48,877 nt of DNA from Spirochaetes bacterium GWE1_32_154 (GCA_001829315.1 MIAY01000042.1:1-48877), one strand, 5' to 3'; counted from the stretch's first letter, positions 33,891 through 42,992 are shown. Made by a program: numbers and translations. The notes: generated from the letters alone by a model not told the origin.

Positions 33891-34538
33891 ATGAAAATAC
33901 AAATAATTTTATTATTATTCTTAATATCGTTAGAAATATATGCATCTGAAATAAAAATAATCGATTTGAAACCCAATAAAAACCAATTATTCAAAATAAC
34001 CAAAGAATGGTTTATTATTGATGAAAATAATCAAAAAGAATTCGGTTATTACAAACAATTGATCGATAGTAGTACAATTATTGGATTCAAAAAAACAACT
34101 TATTTAAAAGCAATTGATAAAACTAAAAATCAATTTCAAGGAAAATTAGATCTCAATTTAATGACTGATATGTTTGTTTCAAATACAAAATATGTTAATT
34201 ATATTTTCTTAACTGCCATACCTTTCAGTATTACAGGAAATTTAGCAGGTTTATTAGGTATCGGACTTGCTACCGCAACAATACTACCAATAAGTAATCC
34301 GCTTTTTATTCCTTATGTATTATTAAACTATGCTTTTACTATCCCTGGAATTATTAGTATAATATCTTTAAATTTTGGTATAATATCATCAATTATTGGA
34401 ACCGTTTATTTTGGCCTGGGATTATATGAATACAATAAATATAAAACAAATAAAATAAAAATTATTAAAGAATTAAATAAAATAAGTATATCAGGAAATA
34501 ACAATACAATAAAATTCGGATATAACATATTATTTTAG
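33891..34538 (+). CDS. Membrane protein with signal peptide, unknown
   Basis: 215 residues. A signal peptide or first helix (IIILLLFLISLEIYA) is followed by a soluble part of ~85 residues, two or three hydrophobic helices (~residues 100-180, with AGLLGIGLATATILP) and a charged C-terminal end. No family recognised. AAAGGAAAAATATAA precedes the ATG. It converges with 34581-35186 across a bidirectional terminator. Confidence 0.65.
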   Translation: MKIQIILLLFLISLEIYASEIKIIDLKPNKNQLFKITKEWFIIDENNQKEFGYYKQLIDSSTIIGFKKTTYLKAIDKTKNQFQGKLDLNLMTDMFVSNTKYVNYIFLTAIPFSITGNLAGLLGIGLATATILPISNPLFIPYVLLNYAFTIPGIISIISLNFGIISSIIGTVYFGLGLYEYNKYKTNKIKIIKELNKISISGNNNTIKFGYNILF

Positions 34539-34544
34539 AAAATA

Positions 34545-34579
34545 ATTTAGCTTGTCATTTATTACATGACAAGCTAAAT
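34545..34579. terminator. Bidirectional terminator hairpin
   Basis: Perfect 14-bp arms ATTTAGCTTGTCAT (34545-34558) and ATGACAAGCTAAAT (34566-34579), 7-nt loop, in the 42-bp gap between convergent genes. TTATTTTC follows on the minus strand. It is the strongest terminator candidate in this part. Confidence 0.7.
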
Positions 34580-34580
34580 A

Positions 34581-35186
34581 TTAATACATATAAACTACTG
34601 GATGAACTGTAACTCTTCGTGATTCAATTTCACCAGTCCCTGTAAAAAGACTTTTACGTGGTTTAATAAATTCGCCATTAGAATCTTTTAAGAATTGTGA
34701 ACAATTTTCAAGAGCTTCATTATAATTATCATTTATAGTCAAATAAGTTTTATCGCCTTCATATTTCATTGACATATCACCAACATATATTACTTTATCG
34801 GTATAATTAAAATCATAGGTAAGGTTTAATCTATATTCAAGAAGGATTTGGTCACCTAATGACACAACAGGAACTAATGCAGAATAAATAAGATATAGTT
34901 TCTCTCTCGGAACTGCCAGAACAAAATATCCGTCATCTCTATAATAATTACCATTCCAAATTTGTTTTTCAGCTGGAAAGACAGCTTCTGAATCTCTGTG
35001 AAAAATCATTCGTAAAAAAAGTTTTTTAGTGTCAATTCCATTAAAAAAATTATCCAGATCAATACCAGTATTAATTCTTCCAATTATATATAATTTATTG
35101 GATTTAAGTTTATCTCCAGGCTTTGGTAATGATATACAACTAGATAAAACTAATGAAACGAACAAAATTGATACATATTTTCTCAT
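34581..35186 (-). CDS. Lipoprotein, unknown
   Basis: About 201 residues from ATG 35186 (AGGAGTGATAATA upstream; a GTG lies three codons earlier). A signal peptide with lipobox VLSSC precedes a beta-rich domain with KLYIIGRINTGIDLDNF and VYVGDMSMKYEGDKTYLTINDNYNEALENCSQFLK. A short conserved-looking architecture typical of spirochaete lipoproteins; no named family. It lies downstream of 35221-36102 on the same strand. Confidence 0.68.
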   Translation of the reverse strand: MRKYVSILFVSLVLSSCISLPKPGDKLKSNKLYIIGRINTGIDLDNFFNGIDTKKLFLRMIFHRDSEAVFPAEKQIWNGNYYRDDGYFVLAVPREKLYLIYSALVPVVSLGDQILLEYRLNLTYDFNYTDKVIYVGDMSMKYEGDKTYLTINDNYNEALENCSQFLKDSNGEFIKPRKSLFTGTGEIESRRVTVHPVVYMY

Positions 35187-35220
35187 TATTATCACTCCTA
35201 TATATATATTTGAAATATAA

Positions 35221-36102
35221 TCAATTTTTTAATTGATTATTATGTAAATTCTTATTATCTTCAGGAACAAGCATCCAAGCAATTAATGCTCCGAATATCA
35301 ACATCTCACTAAAAACTTCTACAAAATGACCAAAGCGAACAACCGGTGGCATTAAACCATTTGGGAACATTAATTGAAAAGATGTAAATACCCCCATTAC
35401 TATGGCAGCCAATACAATCTTTTTTTCTTTTGATCCTTTTAGTATAAAAAATAATGGAAAAATACATATTAACCAAAGAAGACTTCGTACAATCTGTATA
35501 AAAAGAAGTTTTAAACCGCCTCCAGCATCAGTTGAGCTAATCCAAGCAGCATAATATTCCTTAGTAGCCTGAAAACTCATCGGGAAAAGACCGAAAGAAA
35601 AATACAAAATAACATATGCAACAATTATTGCAGGTATCCATAGATACCACTTTGATTTTAATACTAATGCAGCCTTTAATTCTTCGTTATTTCTTTTCCA
35701 TTTTCCATACATCAATATTGGTATACGCAAATAAAGGGCAAAAATAAATAATTGACTCATTATTATTTTTATAACACCAAAAGTATCAAGATCAGGAAAC
35801 GCTTTAATAAAAACCATTGTCTCAACCTGAGTCATAAAAGTCTGAATTCCCCACGTTAAAACAAGCATAGCTCCATACAATTGCACCCCATTCACATTTG
35901 ATGATGTTATGAGGTAATTCACAAGAAACGAAATAGAAAGGGTCACCACGACTAACGCAAGCATCATATATTTTGCATCTTCTACACCAATTTTAGCAGT
36001 TACTTCAGGTGACATTGGAAATAAAATACCACCAATCGAAAATATAACTACAAAAACAATCCAAGATAATACCCATTTTCCAATCCATTTTGTTCTTTCC
36101 AT
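35221..36102 (-). CDS. Polytopic membrane protein, unknown
   Basis: 293 residues with about eight hydrophobic helices, several with Trp/Met-rich faces (LVLTWGIQTFMTQVETMVFIKAFP). It looks like an uncharacterised eight-TM protein. Its start region carries repeat copy 3 with a CRP-type box 84 bp upstream of the ATG, so it appears to have acquired the dispersed promoter. It is followed after 35 nt by the lipoprotein gene. Confidence 0.7.
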   Translation of the reverse strand: MERTKWIGKWVLSWIVFVVIFSIGGILFPMSPEVTAKIGVEDAKYMMLALVVVTLSISFLVNYLITSSNVNGVQLYGAMLVLTWGIQTFMTQVETMVFIKAFPDLDTFGVIKIIMSQLFIFALYLRIPILMYGKWKRNNEELKAALVLKSKWYLWIPAIIVAYVILYFSFGLFPMSFQATKEYYAAWISSTDAGGGLKLLFIQIVRSLLWLICIFPLFFILKGSKEKKIVLAAIVMGVFTSFQLMFPNGLMPPVVRFGHFVEVFSEMLIFGALIAWMLVPEDNKNLHNNQLKN

Positions 36103-36113
36103 TACTAATTCTT

Positions 36114-36278
36114 CTTACAGAATAATTATGTCATTGAAATATTTATAGCCTTGTATACTATTTAACATAAGCTACTGAAAATGTATGTGAAGTAAGTCAC
36201 AAAACTTTATTTTAATTATAAGAAGCATATAGTTAAGCCAGTTTTATACCGTAGATTTTCCGTAAATGTTTAAATTAA
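36114..36278 (-). repeat. Dispersed promoter repeat, copy 3
   Basis: 165 bp nearly identical to 12559-12724, including the CRP-type box and the AT-rich upstream part, but without the RlmJ-like coding start. The identity ends right at the leader of 35221-36102, so the promoter has been fused to a different gene. A few differences lie near the far end (CCGCAG/CCGTAG; a small gap). Confidence 0.85.
36186..36201. promoter_or_regulatory. CRP-type box in repeat copy 3
   Basis: TGTGAAGTAAGTCACA, perfect TGTGA-N6-TCACA, identical to 12631 and 19451. Serves the membrane-protein gene 35221-36102. The -10 candidates (TTAAAT, TATACA) are weaker than at the other boxes. Confidence 0.65.
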
Positions 36279-36311
36279 CCAAAAATCTCGTTATTATAAG
36301 TTTGATTTGAG

Positions 36312-37220
36312 TTATATGCCCAAAGTATTCCCATAGAACTTAGTATATTCACTTTTTACTAATTCTATTGAGAGATCCGGATGACATAGTTCTTTGCTTG
36401 TTATACAAAGTCCGGCTACAATTGTAGCAATTTTCATCGATATTTCTATGCTATAACCGTTGCTATACGAGTATAGTAACGCAGAAAAAAAACTATCCCC
36501 AGCTCCATTAGCGTCAATAAGTTTATATTCGTCAATAATTGGAGTATCAATAAATATTCCATTAGGTGTAAGTGCGGTTGCTCCATTCGCACCGTGTGTA
36601 CATACAACAAGTTTTTTCCCCATCTCTATAAATTTATTCATTACTAATTTGTAATCTTTAAGATGAGTTGAACTCATTGTTATATAATCTGCTCCGATAG
36701 CAAAATCATCAAAATAATTATTTTCTGGTTCATAATCACCGAGATCACACCATATTTCTTTATTATGTTTTTTAATTACGGGTATGAGATGTCGACAGTA
36801 GTTGTAAATATTTAACGCAATGAAGTCATTATTAATTATAAGCTTTTCAAATTTTTCATAATTAATCTTAGGTTCAAATGAACGGGAATTTGTAGTGATT
36901 GATATTCTACTTCCGTGTTTATCCATAAGATTTATATGAGTTTCTGTTCCTGCAGGATCAAAATCGTAATCTAAAATAATATTTTCTTTATCAAAAAATT
37001 CAATTATTTTTCTACCATAATCATCATCTCCGATATATGCTTGAAGAGTTGTTTCAAATCCGAGTTTTTTAAGATTAAGAGATTTTCCAGTACCCATTTG
37101 TCCGAATGTTGTATATGAACTATTACTCCAGAGGTGTTGTGTTTTTGGTTCTGGAAGTTCATTTAAATGTACAACTGTGCAATAGCAAGTGCCACCAATA
37201 ACAAGAACATTGTTTTTCAT
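36312..37220 (-). CDS. PfkB/ribokinase-family carbohydrate kinase
   Basis: 302 residues. The PfkB fold is shown by NVLVIGGTCYCTVVHLNELP at the start, TTFGQMGTGKSLNLKKLGF in place of the Gly-Gly sugar-binding loop, YIGDDDYGRKI, and the C-terminal signature DANGAGDSFFSALLYSYSNG with the catalytic Asp of GAGD. It phosphorylates a sugar or nucleoside with ATP; the exact substrate is not evident. CAGGAGAAATAT precedes the ATG. A CRP-type promoter lies upstream, fitting a role in carbon use. Confidence 0.85.
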   Translation of the reverse strand: MKNNVLVIGGTCYCTVVHLNELPEPKTQHLWSNSSYTTFGQMGTGKSLNLKKLGFETTLQAYIGDDDYGRKIIEFFDKENIILDYDFDPAGTETHINLMDKHGSRISITTNSRSFEPKINYEKFEKLIINNDFIALNIYNYCRHLIPVIKKHNKEIWCDLGDYEPENNYFDDFAIGADYITMSSTHLKDYKLVMNKFIEMGKKLVVCTHGANGATALTPNGIFIDTPIIDEYKLIDANGAGDSFFSALLYSYSNGYSIEISMKIATIVAGLCITSKELCHPDLSIELVKSEYTKFYGNTLGI

Positions 37221-37281
37221 ATATTTCTCCTGAATGAAAAAAAATTGAGTTAACTGTTATAGTTAATTTTATACTTACATT

Positions 37282-37324
37282 ATTCTATACTATTAAAAAT
37301 GATATTTCTGTGAAGAAGATCACA
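37282..37324 (-). promoter_or_regulatory. CRP-type promoter of the carbohydrate kinase gene
   Basis: Box 37309-37324 (TGTGAAGAAGATCACA, perfect) is followed on the minus strand after exactly 21 nt by TAGAAT (37287-37282), a 5/6 match to TATAAT. Box centre at -41.5; the start would be near 37275, 55 nt before the ATG. Confidence 0.72.
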
Positions 37325-37380
37325 TTTACATGTTTTTTAATTCGATTTTTTACTTGAGGGGTAAGCAAAAGCGACTTGTC

Positions 37381-38037
37381 TTAATAGGGTATTCCAAGTA
37401 AATTGGATAAACTAGTTGATAAAGGAATTCCAAAAGCAATAATACCACTTATTGCATGTGAAATTGATGTCATTTTAATAGAATCAAATCTATTAGCTAC
37501 TATACTATATGCCAAACCTAATGGAAATGTAAATAAAGCAAATGCAAGCGTTTCAACAAATGGTTTCTCTATATAGACCATATGAGGACATATATGCCAA
37601 ATTGAGAATAAAATTGCCGGGTAAATTACTTTTAGTAAGACTTTTTTTTGAGTTTTTATAAATAAACCTCTCCATAATATTTCTTCAGATACTCCATTAA
37701 ATACAGTGAAAGGCAGACCAATAAAAAGTAATACAATTGAATATTTGGATAAACTTAAAATGAATAGTGGAATTGCACCAATTATCGGAAGCAATGTCAG
37801 AGCAATATATAATGTATTTTTTCGAGTAAAGATTTTTTTATTTTGCATGAAAATACTAAAGAAAATATTTTTTTTCAGAATTCTGTATGGAATAAATATG
37901 CACCACATTAATTGATAAACTAAAAAACCAAGTAAAATAGCTAAATCTACTCCAAAATGTATAGATAGATATCTAAAAAAAAGACCCATGGTAATTATTA
38001 AACCAATTGGAGTTAATAAAACAACTTTATGTATCAT
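37381..38037 (-). CDS. CPBP-family intramembrane metalloprotease
   Basis: About 218 residues, about seven hydrophobic helices. CPBP motifs: VSEEILWRG (EExxxR, ~residues 103-108), FSIWH (~130-134) and SISHAISG (~190). ATG 38037 follows AAAGAGGTG; an in-frame GTG lies one codon upstream. It is the second CPBP protein in the window but differs strongly in sequence from that at 4291. Target unknown. Confidence 0.85.
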   Translation of the reverse strand: MIHKVVLLTPIGLIITMGLFFRYLSIHFGVDLAILLGFLVYQLMWCIFIPYRILKKNIFFSIFMQNKKIFTRKNTLYIALTLLPIIGAIPLFILSLSKYSIVLLFIGLPFTVFNGVSEEILWRGLFIKTQKKVLLKVIYPAILFSIWHICPHMVYIEKPFVETLAFALFTFPLGLAYSIVANRFDSIKMTSISHAISGIIAFGIPLSTSLSNLLGIPY

Positions 38038-38222
38038 CACACCTCTTTTTTCAAAGATAAATCGAACTTTATCAAATATTCAGTTGAGAATTTCTTGCAA
38101 AAGGACTCTGTTTTTCATCAAGTAATATTGATTTATGCTTTCGTAACATCTATTTTAATTTATTTGTGCCTTATCTATCATTTAAAATTGCTTTAAATCA
38201 TATACTTGGTAAATCTGCCTCT

Positions 38223-38405
38223 TTAATTATACTCACTACAAAATTGTAATATATCTCTATGACCTATTTTTACACGAATCGTTGTCGTATACCAATAATT
38301 TCCGCCCGTATCTCGACGTTTTTTTCTTTGCCAAAAAAGATAGTACCACAGAAAGAAGGCAAAAAATATTCCCAAGGGGGGGCTAACGACCGACAGAGAG
38401 TGCAT
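38223..38405 (-). CDS. Small ORF after an attC-like site, doubtful
   Basis: 60 codons: a hydrophobic start (SPPLGIFFAFFLWYYLFWQ) then a basic tail. It begins in an attC-like site (GTTAGCC, 38391-38397). Its end overlaps the 25-bp repeat shared with the IS256 fragment at 19678. It has no ribosome site, and the codons look random; it may be cassette leader sequence only. Confidence 0.2.
   Translation of the reverse strand: MHSLSVVSPPLGIFFAFFLWYYLFWQRKKRRDTGGNYWYTTTIRVKIGHRDILQFCSEYN
38256..38280. repeat. 25-bp repeat shared with 19678-19702
   Basis: TCTATGACCTATTTTTACAC plus GAATC occurs exactly at both places; a shorter part (TACACGAATCGTTG, first base differing by context) also appears near 21110. 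Probably the leftover of the same mobile element. Confidence 0.5.
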
Positions 38406-38434
38406 ACATCCTCGCTGTTGTGTGATCGTTACGT
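38391..38434 (-). repeat. attC-like site after 38451-38915
   Basis: The minus strand reads ACGTAAC(GA) ... (TC)GTTAGCC over 44 bp, GC-richer than the flanks, beginning 17 nt after the stop of 38451-38915. GTTAGCC is the same core box as at 16196-16202. This would extend the cassette-like series far to the right of the main array. Confidence 0.4.
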
Positions 38435-38450
38435 GGCACGTTTCATTAAT

Positions 38451-38915
38451 TTAGTTCAAATATTTAAAAAGCAAATAAATACCAAAACAAATAGGGACTA
38501 AAGTATAAGAAATAGAATGTATTATATTTCCTTCTACTTTTCCGTATTTTTCTTCCATTACTGAAAGTTTTGCAAAATATTTATATTTGTAACTTGTAAA
38601 TCTTAATATAAAAGTGAATATTCCAAATAATATAAATAATGATCCTGCAATTATTTGAAAATTAATATCTGTTGATTCATATAGATTAATAATTTTTGTT
38701 TTAAAATTCTCATCAATAAGTGGTAATATATATTGGATTAACCCGGCTATTATAAATATAATAGGAACAAAAAATACAATTATATTTTTATAAAATTTTG
38801 CATGACTTTTAGATAGTCCCTTTACATTTTCATAATATTTGTTTATTTGCTTTTTAAAAACAATTACTATAATAAGGCTTAATATGCCTATTACAATAAA
38901 AACTAATGAAACCAT
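38451..38915 (-). CDS. Small membrane protein, unknown
   Basis: 154 residues, four hydrophobic segments (~3-20, 46-68, 90-108, 133-150) with the charged loop KKQINKYYENVKGLSKSHAKFYKN. AAAAGGAGATTAGAAT precedes the ATG. An attC-like site follows its stop, so it may be an isolated cassette gene. No family recognised. Confidence 0.65.
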   Translation of the reverse strand: MVSLVFIVIGILSLIIVIVFKKQINKYYENVKGLSKSHAKFYKNIIVFFVPIIFIIAGLIQYILPLIDENFKTKIINLYESTDINFQIIAGSLFILFGIFTFILRFTSYKYKYFAKLSVMEEKYGKVEGNIIHSISYTLVPICFGIYLLFKYLN

Positions 38916-38992
38916 ATTCTAATCTCCTTTTGTTTTATAAAATATTATGTCCCAAAAGCGACTTAATATTTTATGCTGATTTTCTATAGATT

Positions 38993-39826
38993 TTAAATTT
39001 TTCCGTATGTTAATATTGCATCTTTTATCCATTGGTATATTATTTTTACTATAAAATTTGCGGTCTCTTCTTTTATCATGTTGGTATCTACAATATTAAA
39101 ACTTACACCTACTTCATTTACCGCCGGTGTTTTTCTTGTTACTATTGCTAAGGGTATTTTATATATGGAGTTGTGGGTTATTAATCTCATCATCACTTGA
39201 TCTTTTAATGAAAAGTGATTAAGATCTTCTTTGCTATCAAATTTCACACCTACCCCGCCCATGCTTATGTCTTTAAGGTATCCCGATTTTGCTTCTCGTT
39301 GGTCCGCATAATATACATCAACCTTAAATTTCACATTTGGGAATAATAATAATCTTATATCTGTTCTTCTTGTAATATTCCCATTGGAAAATAATGGTTT
39401 TAATAGGTTCAACAGTATAGCTGCAGAGCCCTCTTTATCGTTGAAATTTTTTTCAAGATAGATTATACCTTCATTCTGGAATATTTCTCGCATTTTGTTA
39501 TCAAGAAGCTTTGTATGAACAACTGATTTGTCTTGCGAAAATCGGGAAATAAATAAAGCTATTTTTTCTGCTATTACATACTCACTTCCCCTCTTTACGT
39601 TAAGAAGTATTTTATCAAGATTAAAAAAAAAAGCCGAAGATTCTTCTCTTTTCTCAATTAATTTGCCATAGTCTTCTAAGCTATACTGACATTCTATAAT
39701 AAAAACATTTCTTTTTAACATTTCAATCCTGTCATACTCACCTATTAATGATGGCATCTGTACCCAATATAGGGTATATGGTGAAATTGTTATTTCTCCG
39801 TCCTGAAAAGTCAAATAACCCCCCAT
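38993..39826 (-). CDS. PilZ-domain protein
   Basis: 277 residues. The C-terminal ~110 residues form a PilZ domain: TRRTDIRLLLF (RxxxR c-di-GMP contact) and LKDISMGGVGVKF (D-x-S-x-x-G). The N-terminal ~160 residues lack a recognised domain and contain ITISPYTLYWVQMPSLIGEYDRIE. This is the arrangement of spirochaete PilZ proteins that bind c-di-GMP and affect motility or the envelope. No ribosome site is visible before the ATG. A 10-bp inverted repeat (39836-39867) lies upstream. Confidence 0.8.
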   Translation of the reverse strand: MGGYLTFQDGEITISPYTLYWVQMPSLIGEYDRIEMLKRNVFIIECQYSLEDYGKLIEKREESSAFFFNLDKILLNVKRGSEYVIAEKIALFISRFSQDKSVVHTKLLDNKMREIFQNEGIIYLEKNFNDKEGSAAILLNLLKPLFSNGNITRRTDIRLLLFPNVKFKVDVYYADQREAKSGYLKDISMGGVGVKFDSKEDLNHFSLKDQVMMRLITHNSIYKIPLAIVTRKTPAVNEVGVSFNIVDTNMIKEETANFIVKIIYQWIKDAILTYGKI

Positions 39827-39835
39827 GATTTTTGG

Positions 39836-39867
39836 TGTTTTTCTATCATATATTATTTAGAAAAACA
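39836..39867 (-). terminator. Stem-loop between membrane-protein and PilZ genes
   Basis: Perfect 10-bp arms TGTTTTTCTA (39836-39845) and TAGAAAAACA (39858-39867) with a 12-nt loop. On the minus strand it follows the gene at 39901 and is rich in T on its far arm. Either a weak terminator or part of the PilZ gene's leader. Confidence 0.4.
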
Positions 39868-39900
39868 TAATCTTTTTTAAAAGCAAGTGTTTTACAATAA

Positions 39901-40764
39901 TTAATTACCACACTTCTTAAAAACAAACATCACTTTTATAACCAATAAAAGTGATATACATTCCAAAATCGAAAATAGTATGACACCGAAAAAATTAAAT
40001 GATCCTGTGTAATTTGATGAATAAAGTTCACCAATAATAACAGACAATACAAGATTCGCAAAAAAAATAAGTCCTACTGCTGATAACAAATATGCATACA
40101 CATTTTTTCTCAAAAGCAATACCCCTATAATAAAACAATAAGGAAAAATCAACCCCATATCCATTGCCTGATCCCATAATGTATGTTGACCTATGGTATG
40201 TTCAGGCTGAATACCCCCCAAGAGTGAACTGAATGTTTCACCAAGGCATTTTAATAAGAGCAAAAAACCAGCAGTTATCAAAAAAATTGCTATTGTTTTC
40301 ACCGGGAAGTGCTTTTCAATATTTTTAGTAGTATATTGCTTTTGCAGAATAATGATTAATATGATGGCAGTAATGAGACTTAATGAAAAACCTGATGTAT
40401 ACAAAAGAAACATTGTATTATAACTAAATGCCATAACAAATTCAAAGTATTGATAAAAATAACTTAATAAAATACCTGCCATAATAATACCGGAACTCAA
40501 AGAACCTCGCAGATAAAACAAAAATGCAATAATTAAAATAGGAAGACTGACAAATAATCGAACTGCATCAAACCCAATAGCAGCTGTTGTAAAATAGACT
40601 GGGTTATTTTTATATATTCCGTTGCCTACAAGATTTACATTCTCTCCTTTGACATTGACAAAGGAGTTTACAGTAAGCTTAGGCGATGAATAAAAACCGG
40701 TTACACTTGTTAAAAATGTAATAAATACTATTATAATCGTGAAAATTAGTACATATTTTTTCAT
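39901..40764 (-). CDS. Polytopic membrane protein, unknown
   Basis: 287 residues: a first helix or signal segment, a polar stretch of ~45 residues (KLTVNSFVNVKGENVNLVGNG), then seven or eight further hydrophobic helices. No diagnostic motif. It starts 3 nt after the malQ stop (GAGGGGTAGGGT before ATG), so it belongs to the crp-malQ transcript. A role linked to sugar use is possible but unsupported by sequence. Confidence 0.75.
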   Translation of the reverse strand: MKKYVLIFTIIIVFITFLTSVTGFYSSPKLTVNSFVNVKGENVNLVGNGIYKNNPVYFTTAAIGFDAVRLFVSLPILIIAFLFYLRGSLSSGIIMAGILLSYFYQYFEFVMAFSYNTMFLLYTSGFSLSLITAIILIIILQKQYTTKNIEKHFPVKTIAIFLITAGFLLLLKCLGETFSSLLGGIQPEHTIGQHTLWDQAMDMGLIFPYCFIIGVLLLRKNVYAYLLSAVGLIFFANLVLSVIIGELYSSNYTGSFNFFGVILFSILECISLLLVIKVMFVFKKCGN

Positions 40765-40767
40765 ACC

Positions 40768-42246
40768 CTACCCCTCTTTATTATTCGAACCCGATATAAT
40801 TGAAAAACCCTTTTGATTACTTTCTAACTGATCTTTTGTAACACGCCATGACCAATTATGATCCCCTGAACTGCCCGGTGTATTTATTCTTGTATGAGCA
40901 TCAAGTTCAAAAATATCCTGTAGCGGAATTATTACCATTGATGCATTCGAATCCATTAATCTTTTAATAGCCGCTTTATGAAGTTTATCATAGTGATTAA
41001 TACCAAGATATTGAAACACATTCTCTTGTTCAGAATCACTTAATGAATGAAACCATCCTGATATAACATGATTATCGTGGGTTCCGGTATATGCAGCAGA
41101 ATATTCATCATAATTATCAACATTATAATCTGACTGTGCTATAGTTTCAAGACTTGTAAAATCAATAAATTGAAAAATCTTCATTCCTTTTAATTTAAAA
41201 TCTTTTTTTAATTTTTTTACTTCCGGTGTTATAAAACCAAGATCTTCAAGTAAGAATAAATCTTCTATTTCATCACCATACACCTCTTTTAAAGCATTAA
41301 AAAATAAATGCCCAGGACCTTGTTCCCATGTTCCATTATGAGCAGTCACTTCACCATAAGGAATACTAAAATACGACTCAATACCTCTAAAATGATCAAT
41401 TTTAATGCAATCAACTAGTTCTTTAAGATGGGCAATTCGTTCTTTCCACCATTTAAACCCGTTTTTTTCTTGTTCATCCCAATTATATAGAGGATTTCCC
41501 CAAACCTGACCATCCACTGTGAAGGTATCAGGCGGAACTCCGGCAACTTGTTTTGGATAATCATTCTCATCAAGTAAAAAGATTTCTTTATTTCCATACA
41601 CATCACTTGAATCATACGAAACATAAAGAGGAATATCTCCGATTAGTTTAACATTTTTTGCATTTGCATACGAACGAAATGCAGTCCATTGTGAAAACGT
41701 CTCAAATTGAAGAAATTTATGATATTCTATTAAATCAGTATCCGGCAACTCCTTCGATCTATCCCACTCAATCCACGCCTTGCTGCCATTAAGCTCTTTT
41801 AAAGCCATAAATTGTGCATAACCGTCAAGCCAATGTTTTTGATTGTTGCAAAATATTTTAAACTCTTTTTTATACCGGTCATTTTCATCAATTTTTTTAA
41901 ATCTCTCATACGCCATGCGTAAATACGTATAGCGGTGAATATAAAGAAAACCATAATCAATAACCGACTGACTACATTCAGGATATTCTGATAGTTCATC
42001 CTTTGATACTAATCCTTTTTCACAACATATATCAAGACTGATAAAATAGGGATTTAACGCAAAAGTAGAAAGTGCATCATAGGGAGAATTCGCATAGCCG
42101 GTCGGTCCGCTGCCAAGTATTTGCAAATAATCAATACCATTATTACTTAACATATCAATCAATGCAAATGCCCCGCCCCCTAGATCTCCAGAGCCATAAT
42201 TTCCGGGTAATGATAAAATATGTGCTAAAATTCCTGTCTTTTTCAT
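40768..42246 (-). CDS. malQ: 4-alpha-glucanotransferase (amylomaltase)
   Basis: About 492 residues from ATG 42246 (AAAGGAGGATTTTAGT upstream); the frame extends upstream into crp. GH77 features are GSGPTGYANSPYDALSTFALNP, DIPLYVSYDSSDV, the VAGVPPD-F--DGQ-WGNP-Y-W loop, IKIDHFRG (nucleophile Asp), LLEDLG (acid/base Glu) and GTHDN. It transfers glucan chains between maltodextrins in the cytoplasm. It follows crp by 16 nt, and both are likely one transcript with the CRP box at 43022. It complements the CRP-controlled amylase at 24867. Confidence 0.95.
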   Translation of the reverse strand: MKKTGILAHILSLPGNYGSGDLGGGAFALIDMLSNNGIDYLQILGSGPTGYANSPYDALSTFALNPYFISLDICCEKGLVSKDELSEYPECSQSVIDYGFLYIHRYTYLRMAYERFKKIDENDRYKKEFKIFCNNQKHWLDGYAQFMALKELNGSKAWIEWDRSKELPDTDLIEYHKFLQFETFSQWTAFRSYANAKNVKLIGDIPLYVSYDSSDVYGNKEIFLLDENDYPKQVAGVPPDTFTVDGQVWGNPLYNWDEQEKNGFKWWKERIAHLKELVDCIKIDHFRGIESYFSIPYGEVTAHNGTWEQGPGHLFFNALKEVYGDEIEDLFLLEDLGFITPEVKKLKKDFKLKGMKIFQFIDFTSLETIAQSDYNVDNYDEYSAAYTGTHDNHVISGWFHSLSDSEQENVFQYLGINHYDKLHKAAIKRLMDSNASMVIIPLQDIFELDAHTRINTPGSSGDHNWSWRVTKDQLESNQKGFSIISGSNNKEG

Positions 42247-42262
42247 ACTAAAATCCTCCTTT

Positions 42263-42970
42263 TTATTCATCTGTTCCATATAAACCGACAAGACCGCCTA
42301 TTATAGATAATTTCTGTTCAAATAAATCCTTATCAGCAAAATAATGATCTTTTGATATCGATGTCAGAATACCGCTTTCTTTCAAATGATGTATTGTTTT
42401 AGTTACCGTTTCTCGTGACAATGAAAGAAAATCGGCTATTTCTTCATGTGTATGCTTGCGGGGTATCATATAAATACCTGATTGTATCAAACCATGTTTT
42501 ATACTCATCCATTTTAAATAATTAAGTATTTTTGTTTCAGCACTTTCTATTACTATTGATTTTTGAAAATCACCTATCTGTAATCCGAGATTTTTTAAAA
42601 GATCAAAAATAAAAACTGAATCATTTTTTAAATGATTAAAAAAATAATCTTTCGGTATTGATATTATTTCACAGGGGCATACACAAACCGCATTGACCGT
42701 ATGAACTTCTCCAAAAAGTTCAGGAATCCCCAAAAAGTTTCCTGATGTTAAAAATGAGAATATTTTCTTAAATTCTTTATCTGTATATTTAGATATTTCT
42801 ACTTTCCCATTACCAATGATATAAAAATACTCTAGTTTTTCGTCTTCAGAATATATAAAATTATTTTTCTGGTATGTTTTTAAAATTCCATTTTGAATAA
42901 TTTGACTTATTATATCTACATTATTAATACTCAATGTATTTTTCATAATTATTTTATCAACGAGTTCCAT
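42263..42970 (-). CDS. crp: CRP/FNR-family transcription regulator
   Basis: 235 residues from ATG 42970 (GGGAGAAAACGT upstream). An N-terminal cyclic-nucleotide-type beta domain (~20-125; NGKVEISKYTD, GNFLGIPELFGE) and a C-terminal winged helix with HEEIADFLSLSRETVTKTIHHL, whose SRETV--- recognition helix matches that of CRP, which reads TGTGA. The canonical cAMP-binding RTA pattern of CRP is not obvious. An unusual CVCPC cluster sits near residue 95. The gene carries a perfect CRP-type box in its own promoter, so it is probably autoregulated. Confidence 0.88.
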   Translation of the reverse strand: MELVDKIIMKNTLSINNVDIISQIIQNGILKTYQKNNFIYSEDEKLEYFYIIGNGKVEISKYTDKEFKKIFSFLTSGNFLGIPELFGEVHTVNAVCVCPCEIISIPKDYFFNHLKNDSVFIFDLLKNLGLQIGDFQKSIVIESAETKILNYLKWMSIKHGLIQSGIYMIPRKHTHEEIADFLSLSRETVTKTIHHLKESGILTSISKDHYFADKDLFEQKLSIIGGLVGLYGTDE

Positions 42971-42992
42971 ACGTTTTCTCCCGCTTGCTATA

